This document shows positions 1 through 5,788 of a stretch of DNA of 10,812 nucleotides, piece after piece. Under the pieces are notes generated by a model. It was not told the DNA's origin. It was given only the letters and a program-made list of their open reading frames with translations, and made no database searches. Numbering within the stretch: position 1 is the stretch's first letter; each line of letters starts with the position of its first letter. Both the position numbers and the translations under genes were made by a program. Origin of the DNA: Nitrososphaeraceae archaeon. GTDB taxonomy: Archaea > Thermoproteota > Nitrososphaeria > Nitrososphaerales > Nitrososphaeraceae. Location of the stretch: the NCBI GenBank assembly GCA_025937665.1, contig JAICQW010000050.1, forward strand, positions 1-10,812, written 5' to 3'.

Positions 1-1986
1 CAGAATACAAAACCATTCAGGGTAGGGGCTAACTCCAGGGTTACTCCAGCAACAAACTTCTTTACCGGAGAAGTTGATGAGGTAAGAGTCTGGAGCGATG
101 ATCTCACTGCACAGGAAGTATTTGTGGCAACTGCAGGTACTTCGTTTAATACTGGGGAACTGGTCTTACATCTTCCATTTGGCAACTCTGCTCCCATCGC
201 ACATGATCAAGTTACTGCATTATTTAGAAACACTATCAAATCAGTTACTATTAAAGCCACAGATCCTGATTCTAGTATCTTGAATTATGCAGTAGTAACA
301 CAACCCCAGAATGGCACACTATCCGGTATGGCTCCGAATCTGACCTACAACCCTTCAACAGATTTTGTAGGTACAGACTCCTTTACATTTAAGGCAAATG
401 ATGGAACCACTGATAGTAACATAGGCACAGTGAATATTACTGTGAATCAACAGAGGCCACCTGTTGCATCTAATCAAAATATTGACGTGGATAAGAACAC
501 TCCTGAACCTGTTGCAATTACGGCAACAGATCCTGATAACAGCACGCTTAACTATGCAGTAGTAACACAACCCCAGAATGGCACACTATCCGGTATGGCT
601 CCGAATCTGACCTACAACCCTTCAACAGATTTTGTAGGTACAGACTCCTTTACATTTAAGGCAAATGATGGAACCACTGATAGTAACATAGCTACAGTGA
701 GTATAACAGTGGAAGAGCCCGGACCGACAGGGGAATATCACTATGCACCAGGCTTCACTTTAACAGGTTCAAATTTTCATGATGTGTCGAGTTCTCCTTC
801 TCTTCAACTATCTCAATTCAGCGTCGCAACCTGGTTTAAGACATCAACAAACTTTTTCAGTACTGAAGTCTTTATACTAAACAAGGGTGGTATTGGCAGT
901 GAGAGTGCAGGTCAGAATCAAAATTACCAGATATCTATGACAAGCACAGAGCGCATAAAAGCCGGTTTTGAAACAAGTACTGGAGCTGATCATTTTGTTA
1001 CTTCCCCTAATGCGTATAGCGATGGTCAATGGCACCATGCAGTAGTAACAAACAATGGTACAAGCTTAATATTATACATAGATGGCGTTCAGGTAGCAAC
1101 AAAATCAACAGGAGGTGCTTTCCCTGAATCTTCTGGAACAAAACCCGTAAGGGTAGGAGCTAACTCTAGGGTTACTCCCCCAGGAAACTTCTTTACTGGC
1201 GAGGTTGATGAAGTCAGAATCTGGAACGACGACCTAACAGCGCAGCAGGTATCAGATGCATTTGTAGGCACATCTTTTAACACAGCGGAACAGGTACTAC
1301 ACCTTCCGTTTGATGGTGGAGAGGGCGGATATCAGTATCCACCTGCCCTTGTCCTAACAGGATCTAATTATAATGACTCCCCAAGCTCAACTTCTCTCCA
1401 GCTGAATCAGTTCAGTGCAGCAGCATGGTTTAAGACATCGACAAACTTTGCAAGTGAGGCTTTTATAGTAAATAAAGGTGGGATAGGTAGTGACAGTGCA
1501 GGTCAGAATCAAAACTATCAAATATCTATTACAAGCGCAGAATTTATCAAGGTAGGATTTGAAACAAGTACTGGAGCTGACCAGTTTGTTACTTCTATGA
1601 ATACCTATAATGACGGCCAATGGCACTATGCTGTTGTAACATATGACGGTACAAATCTAATATTATACATTGATGGTGTCCTGGTGGGCAGCAAATCGAC
1701 AGCTGGAGCATCACCAGAATCATCAGGAACAAAACCAGTAAGAGTAGGAGCTAATTCCAGGGTTACTCCCCCAGGGAACTTCTTTACTGGCGAGGTTGAT
1801 GAAGTCCGAATCTGGAACGACGACCTAACAGCGCAGCAGGTATCAGATGCATTTGCAGGCACATCTTTTAACACCGCAGAACAGGTACTTCACCTTGACT
1901 TTTCATCTATCTCTCTCACAGGCGTTTACAATTACGATCCCAATTTGGCTCTTTCAGGTCCCAAATTAAACTCTACTGAAGGATAA
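1..1986 (+). CDS. Large surface protein with LamG and Ig-like repeats (C-terminal part, 5' end outside window)
   Basis: The reading frame is open from base 1, so the start lies upstream; the GTG at 124 is internal. In order it encodes the end of a LamG (concanavalin A-like) domain (1-~177), two bacterial Ig/cadherin-like domains (~184-447 and ~454-714, each with the FVGTDSFTFKANDGT motif), two complete LamG domains (~730-1317 and ~1321-1905), and a short final stretch resembling the beginning of another LamG unit. LamG hallmarks include NKGGIGS, DGQWHHAVV, LYIDGV and FTGEVDEVRIWN. LamG domains usually bind sugars or proteins at the cell surface, and Ig-like domains act as spacers, so an adhesin or envelope role is inferred. 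There is no C-terminal membrane anchor or sorting signal in view. The stop at 1984 is followed by a 179-bp gap. The ligand is unknown and other roles are possible. Confidence 0.88.
   Translation, partial: QNTKPFRVGANSRVTPATNFFTGEVDEVRVWSDDLTAQEVFVATAGTSFNTGELVLHLPFGNSAPIAHDQVTALFRNTIKSVTIKATDPDSSILNYAVVTQPQNGTLSGMAPNLTYNPSTDFVGTDSFTFKANDGTTDSNIGTVNITVNQQRPPVASNQNIDVDKNTPEPVAITATDPDNSTLNYAVVTQPQNGTLSGMAPNLTYNPSTDFVGTDSFTFKANDGTTDSNIATVSITVEEPGPTGEYHYAPGFTLTGSNFHDVSSSPSLQLSQFSVATWFKTSTNFFSTEVFILNKGGIGSESAGQNQNYQISMTSTERIKAGFETSTGADHFVTSPNAYSDGQWHHAVVTNNGTSLILYIDGVQVATKSTGGAFPESSGTKPVRVGANSRVTPPGNFFTGEVDEVRIWNDDLTAQQVSDAFVGTSFNTAEQVLHLPFDGGEGGYQYPPALVLTGSNYNDSPSSTSLQLNQFSAAAWFKTSTNFASEAFIVNKGGIGSDSAGQNQNYQISITSAEFIKVGFETSTGADQFVTSMNTYNDGQWHYAVVTYDGTNLILYIDGVLVGSKSTAGASPESSGTKPVRVGANSRVTPPGNFFTGEVDEVRIWNDDLTAQQVSDAFAGTSFNTAEQVLHLDFSSISLTGVYNYDPNLALSGPKLNSTEG
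286..424 (+). repeat. 139-bp perfect direct repeat, copy 1 (within Ig-like domain 1)
   Basis: This stretch is identical, base for base, to 553-691, at an offset of 267 bp (89 codons). It encodes the second half of an Ig-like domain. Identity stops sharply at both ends, at T/C just upstream and GC/CT just downstream, although the flanking parts of the domains remain related at protein level. Confidence 0.95.
553..691 (+). repeat. 139-bp perfect direct repeat, copy 2 (within Ig-like domain 2)
   Basis: Second copy of the 286-424 repeat. No synonymous differences have accumulated across 139 bp, whereas the preceding halves of the two Ig-like domains differ clearly. This suggests recent duplication or gene conversion of part of the domain. 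Confidence 0.95.
730..1320 (+). repeat. LamG-coding repeat unit, copy A (591-bp period)
   Basis: This unit aligns with about 1321-1911 at a constant offset of 591 bp (197 codons). Similarity is strongest at its 3' end: by eye, 1135-1297 differs from 1726-1888 at 9 of 163 positions. A third, more divergent copy of the same segment lies at the window's left edge (1-~177). Confidence 0.85.
1321..1911 (+). repeat. LamG-coding repeat unit, copy B (591-bp period)
   Basis: Second full LamG unit of the array. It is followed by a truncated unit (about 1918-1983) whose protein, GVYNYDPNLALSG, resembles the start of copies A (GEYHYAPGFTLTG) and B (GGYQYPPALVLTG). Confidence 0.85.
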
Positions 1987-2165
1987 AAATGTCTGTTGGG
2001 AACTTTTCAATCTAAAGCTATTGTTACATCCATCATCAATTTTTATTGCATAAATTCAATAACTAGACTCTCTTTGTAACGCAAACTAAATTTCAAGACA
2101 TTTACACTGGCTAAATTTTATCTGCAAAGTATTTTATTACTGAATCTTTTCATTAGCATTAGAAA
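1987..2165 (+). promoter_or_regulatory. Intergenic gap: possible poly-T terminator and weak promoter
   Basis: This 179-bp AT-rich gap separates the LamG/Ig gene from the glycosyltransferase gene. A T5 run at 2040-2044, about 55 nt after the stop, could end transcription, as archaeal terminators are often plain T tracts. TATA-like stretches lie at 2112-2121 (TAAATTTTAT) and 2130-2139 (TATTTTATTA), the second centred about 31 nt before the TTG at 2166. All of these are weak signals in AT-rich DNA. No RNA gene was recognised. Confidence 0.3.
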
Positions 2166-3698
2166 TTGCACTTGCCGTATGCTCTGAAACAAAGATTTGA
2201 CCTCTCCCAAAGGGAATTTATATTCTTAATTCTTATAACCATCGGTGCAATCATCCCACGAGTATGGGATTTGGGAACTGCTGGATTTAATAATGATGAG
2301 GCCATCTATGCAGGTCAAGCAGCAACACTGGCGGGATACGATGAATTCCAGAAACATTTCTCCATTTTTAGAGCCCATCCACTATTTTTACAATTTATCA
2401 ATTCCCTTATGATTGGTATGTTCGGAATAAGTGATACCATCCTAAGGATTCTCCCAGCAATATTTGGAACTTCAACAGTTATTCTAACTTACATAGTCGG
2501 TAAAATTTTGTACAACAGAAAAGTCGGAATGGTTTCATCAATAGTTGTAACAATTCTTTCCTACCATATACTTCTTTCAAGGCAGGTGTTACTAGATGTT
2601 CCGCTGTCATTTTTTTATACATTGACACTCCTTTTCCTTACATTCCACTTAAAGAAACCAAATAGTATAATCTGGGTATATTTACTTGGGCTTTCAGCGG
2701 GTCTTAGCTTTTTATCAAAAGAGGTTGGAATATTTGCCTTGATATCTTCAATTGTGTGTCTATTTATTATTAAAACAATTTCCCTCAAAAATATTTTTAT
2801 TATCGCTTCCACATTTCTTCTTGCAACATCTCCGTATTGGATTCCCATCTTAACTATTCCAGAGGCAAATGAAGCCGTGATCAAATATTGGAATTGGCAG
2901 ACAAGCAGAGATCCAAATCAGTCAAATGCATTCTACATTGGTATTATTTCGCAAGAGGCACTAGGATATGTACTTACGGGGTTGTGTATCCTTTCAATAA
3001 TTTATGCAATATGGACTAAAAACATAGTGAAACCTCAAGTATTTTTGATACTTATTTGGATAACAATCCCCTTAACTCTGTTTCACTTTCTTGCTGTGAA
3101 AGGTTTTGCATTTGTCTTACCGACAATTCCAGCCTTTACACTGCTGGGAGTATCTTTTTTATTTAGTAACTGGGTCAAGAAGATGCCAGCTTACAAGATT
3201 TTTTTGGTAGCAATTGTACCGCTAATATTTGTTTTTTCGGGTCCATCTCTGCATTATATCCTCCCGATACCGCCAATCTATCTTGTGGGTTCAGGAGAGG
3301 AACCTCACGCACGAGAGAGCGCAATCTGGATCAGAGATAATCTTCCAGGTGGAGGGGCGTTCTTAACTGTGGATATACGCACAGCAAATATAATCAAGTA
3401 TTATTCCAACAATGCTGCATATTCCTTACATGCTAACCAAAACCCTGCTTACACTAAAGTAGGACAACCTGATCTCGCTATCTTACAGGGAGAAATTGAC
3501 TATTTGGTCTACGATGCATATCTTGCTGAACGATTCGGATATCTAAAAGAAGAGAAATCTGAGATTAACGAGCTTGTAATAAAATACAACGCTACTCCAA
3601 TTCACACTGAATATAATAGTTATTTGGACAAGAACGGGAAAAATTTAATAAAACCGGCAATAATCATTTATTCTCTGAATACGACTAAGGAAAATTAA
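2166..3698 (+). CDS. GT39-type membrane glycosyltransferase (PMT/ArnT-like)
   Basis: The 510-residue polytopic protein fits the dolichyl-phosphate-mannose/ArnT-like glycosyltransferase family, which moves a sugar from a polyprenyl-phosphate donor on the outer face of the membrane. TM1 is at about residues 18-35 and is followed by the luminal-loop acidic pair D44-E45 in GFNNDEAIY, the usual metal/catalytic site. Other family-like features are H71-P72, the LSRQVLLDVPLSFF segment (137-150) and FLSKEVGIF (182-190). About ten hydrophobic helices run to residue ~360, then a soluble C-terminal domain (~375-510). The start is uncertain: a stop at 2160-2162 is followed by TTG 2166 and TTG 2172, with no in-frame ATG before TM1. 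The next gene begins 4 bp after the stop, so the two are probably cotranscribed. Acceptor and sugar are unknown; the neighbouring secreted proteins are plausible acceptors by inference only. Confidence 0.85.
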   Translation: MHLPYALKQRFDLSQREFIFLILITIGAIIPRVWDLGTAGFNNDEAIYAGQAATLAGYDEFQKHFSIFRAHPLFLQFINSLMIGMFGISDTILRILPAIFGTSTVILTYIVGKILYNRKVGMVSSIVVTILSYHILLSRQVLLDVPLSFFYTLTLLFLTFHLKKPNSIIWVYLLGLSAGLSFLSKEVGIFALISSIVCLFIIKTISLKNIFIIASTFLLATSPYWIPILTIPEANEAVIKYWNWQTSRDPNQSNAFYIGIISQEALGYVLTGLCILSIIYAIWTKNIVKPQVFLILIWITIPLTLFHFLAVKGFAFVLPTIPAFTLLGVSFLFSNWVKKMPAYKIFLVAIVPLIFVFSGPSLHYILPIPPIYLVGSGEEPHARESAIWIRDNLPGGGAFLTVDIRTANIIKYYSNNAAYSLHANQNPAYTKVGQPDLAILQGEIDYLVYDAYLAERFGYLKEEKSEINELVIKYNATPIHTEYNSYLDKNGKNLIKPAIIIYSLNTTKEN

Positions 3699-3702
3699 TT
3701 AT

Positions 3703-5739
3703 GTGGTGATGACTATTCAATCAATAGATATTTCAGACATTTCTTGTATCTCTCTTGTCTTCATATTCCTGACTGCCGTTTTCTTCATTGGACAATCCTT
3801 GTTGCAAAATTTTAGTAATATTGCGTTCGCCTTGCTTCCTGATTCAGAAATATCAACAAAATCGAAAACTCCTATTAATCATATAATAGTCATATCTCAA
3901 GGAAAAAGGAGTTTTGATAATTACTTTGGCACATTCCCAGGAGCTAATGGATATCCGGGGAATGTCGGAGTCCCGTTAAATCCTTTTCCCCAACCCGCAT
4001 CACACTTTACCTTAGGAGCTTGGTTTAGTACGAATAATACGTTCTCGAAAAGTGGATTCTTAATAAACAAGGGAGGGCTTGGTGTTGATACACCCGGAAA
4101 AAATATGAACTATGGCATATGGATGAATAAAAAAGGAAATATTATTAGTGGATTTGAGAATAAAAGTGGAGTCGACTATGTTGTTGCATCCAATAAAACG
4201 TACAACGATGGAGAATGGCATAATGTCATTGTTACTTATGATGGTGACACACTCAGACTTTTTATGGATGGGATGCCGACTGCATACAATCGGACAGGTG
4301 GAGCGAGCCCTGACGTGAGTGGAATTCAACCTATTAGGATTGGATCTAATTCTTTGAATCTCAGTAACTACTTTACCGGATTAATAGATGAAATTAGAAT
4401 TTGGAACAGAACGTTGGAATATTCAGAGATATTGAAGGGATATAATAATAACACATATGACACGAACGGACAAGTTATTTATTTACCGTTTGGAGATGGT
4501 TCGGATAAGAATGCGATTACAAACGCATCCACGAGTTTACCAGAGCTAGACGGTATATATATGAACGGCTCATCTTATCGTGATGTTACCTTACAGCATA
4601 CATCTTATTTCAAACCATTTTCTCTAAATGAAACGCAAACGGACGCTCCAGCAGATGGATCAACAGTGTACGAGATGTCATACAACAACAGATTAATGAA
4701 TGGATTTCTGTTTGCCCAACACATACATGGAAAGGATCCGAATTTAGTTCTAGGCTATTACGATGACGAAGAACTTCCATATTACTGGCAATTTGCGTCG
4801 GATTTCGTGCTTGCCGACAATTTCTTTGCTCCTTCTATGGATACTGGATTAGGAGTGCATCAGTACCTATACACAGCGTCATCTATGGATTATCAAAAAA
4901 ATGCTTCATTTAGAGGCCTCATCGATTTGAACATGACAATATTTGATAAACTTAATGAGGCAGATCTATCTTGGAAGGTTTATGTAGAAGACTATGACCC
5001 AACACTCAATTATACCAACAGCGATACTAGGAAGAATAGATACGTTAATCTTCTCACTGCAATACCAAGATTCGTCGACAATAGGTCACTAAACAGTAAT
5101 ATTGTCGATTTGGTCAAATATTTTCAAGATCTGAATAGCAATAATTTTCCGGCAGTTTCATACATTGTTGCACCCAACTCCGACGAGAGTTCGCCAAGAG
5201 ATGCCAAAGCAGGCCAAGAATTTGTTGCTTCCCTCGTTCTGGCCCTTATGAAAAGTAAACACTGGGAGGATTCAGTTTTTGTTCTTACATATCGTGAGTC
5301 AGGTGGCTGGTACGATCATGTCAAACCTCCCGTTCTAAATGGGGAGAGATACGGATTCAGAGTACCAACATTGATAATATCGCCATTTGCTAAGGAAGGT
5401 TATGTTGATAGTACAATTTATGATTCAACCTCCATCCTAAAATTCATCGAATATAATTATGACCTGTCTCCACTTTCAACTCGGGATGCCTATGCAAACA
5501 ATCTGCTAAATGCATTCGACTTTAATCAAGCCCCAAGAAAGGCATCAATATATAATGCAAGCACACTCGGTCACATAGACGATGGAAGTGAAAGAAAAAT
5601 TCAAAGCCAGAATGTGATAAGAGTATATTATCTTTATCTGATCATTGTAGGTTCAATGACTTTAGCAGGATTGGTTTTTTGGCATTGGGGATATAGAGGA
5701 AAAGCCAAATTAAATTCCATAAAGGACAATAGATTTTAG
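3703..5739 (+). CDS. Membrane-anchored phosphoesterase-superfamily protein (PF04185-like) interrupted by a LamG domain, probable pseudoenzyme
   Basis: The protein has 678 residues from GTG 3703; ATG 3709 is an alternative start. AAGGA at 3687-3691 gives better spacing to the GTG. An N-terminal hydrophobic segment (~15-32) precedes the phosphoesterase opening INHIIVISQGKRSFDNYFGT (58-77). A LamG domain follows (~95-265: NKGGLG, YNDGEWHNVIVTYDG, FTGLIDEIRIWN). The phosphoesterase fold then resumes with SYNNRLMNGF (326-335), GYYDDEELPYYW (351-362), ADNFFAPS (371-378) and TYRESGGWYDH (529-539). A C-terminal TM helix is at ~641-662, with a basic tail. The family contains phospholipase C and AcpA-type acid phosphatases. 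Compared with the remembered consensus, ENRSFD has become GKRSFD, the Ser/Thr nucleophile region GPTWPN has become DTGLGV, and YDENGG has become YRESGG. Loss of hydrolysis is therefore likely. About 15 N-X-S/T sequons suggest a glycosylated exterior domain. Confidence 0.85.
   Translation: MVMTIQSIDISDISCISLVFIFLTAVFFIGQSLLQNFSNIAFALLPDSEISTKSKTPINHIIVISQGKRSFDNYFGTFPGANGYPGNVGVPLNPFPQPASHFTLGAWFSTNNTFSKSGFLINKGGLGVDTPGKNMNYGIWMNKKGNIISGFENKSGVDYVVASNKTYNDGEWHNVIVTYDGDTLRLFMDGMPTAYNRTGGASPDVSGIQPIRIGSNSLNLSNYFTGLIDEIRIWNRTLEYSEILKGYNNNTYDTNGQVIYLPFGDGSDKNAITNASTSLPELDGIYMNGSSYRDVTLQHTSYFKPFSLNETQTDAPADGSTVYEMSYNNRLMNGFLFAQHIHGKDPNLVLGYYDDEELPYYWQFASDFVLADNFFAPSMDTGLGVHQYLYTASSMDYQKNASFRGLIDLNMTIFDKLNEADLSWKVYVEDYDPTLNYTNSDTRKNRYVNLLTAIPRFVDNRSLNSNIVDLVKYFQDLNSNNFPAVSYIVAPNSDESSPRDAKAGQEFVASLVLALMKSKHWEDSVFVLTYRESGGWYDHVKPPVLNGERYGFRVPTLIISPFAKEGYVDSTIYDSTSILKFIEYNYDLSPLSTRDAYANNLLNAFDFNQAPRKASIYNASTLGHIDDGSERKIQSQNVIRVYYLYLIIVGSMTLAGLVFWHWGYRGKAKLNSIKDNRF
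3985..4497 (+). other. LamG domain inserted within the phosphoesterase coding region
   Basis: Residues ~95-265 form a complete LamG domain placed between the phosphoesterase YFGTFPGANG motif and the NGFLFAQ...GYYDDEELPYYW motif. It closely resembles the LamG units at 730-1905, sharing NKGG(I/L)G, FE-x-(K/T)SG, YNDG(E/Q)WH, IDE(I/V)RIWN and an NT...QV...LPF tail. Confidence 0.85.
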
Positions 5740-5755
5740 TTTGGTAAACCTCTCG

Positions 5756-5764
5756 GAATATTTG
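5756..5764 (+). promoter_or_regulatory. TATA-like element before the phosphatase-dehydrogenase gene
   Basis: GAATATTTG is centred about 29 nt before the ATG at 5789, the spacing expected of an archaeal TATA box for a leaderless transcript. It is a short match in AT-rich DNA. The gene may instead, or also, be transcribed from upstream. Confidence 0.3.
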
Positions 5765-5788
5765 CAAGAACGGTATCGTACTGTGACT

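Noticed and set aside
124..283. GTG at 124 as the start of the LamG/Ig protein
   Set aside because: The frame is open to base 1 and the first 41 codons encode clear LamG sequence (GANSRV, FFTGEVDEVRVW), so the gene extends leftward.
286..691. CRISPR-like or mobile-element repeat
   Set aside because: There are only two copies, in frame inside one coding region and matching protein-domain periodicity, with no terminal inverted repeats or transposase.
1089..1874. Two similar antisense reading frames (1089-1283 and 1626-1874) on the - strand
   Set aside because: They are mirror images of the same duplicated LamG coding segment; their similarity comes from the + strand repeat and they have no features of their own.
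1987..2165. Frameshifted continuation of the LamG array after the stop at 1984
   Set aside because: No LamG motif was found in the other frames of this stretch.
5741..5788. TTG at 5741 as start of the phosphatase-dehydrogenase gene
   Set aside because: It directly follows the previous stop and simply marks the open frame. ATG 5789 has a TATA-like box at suitable spacing and starts close to the signal segment.
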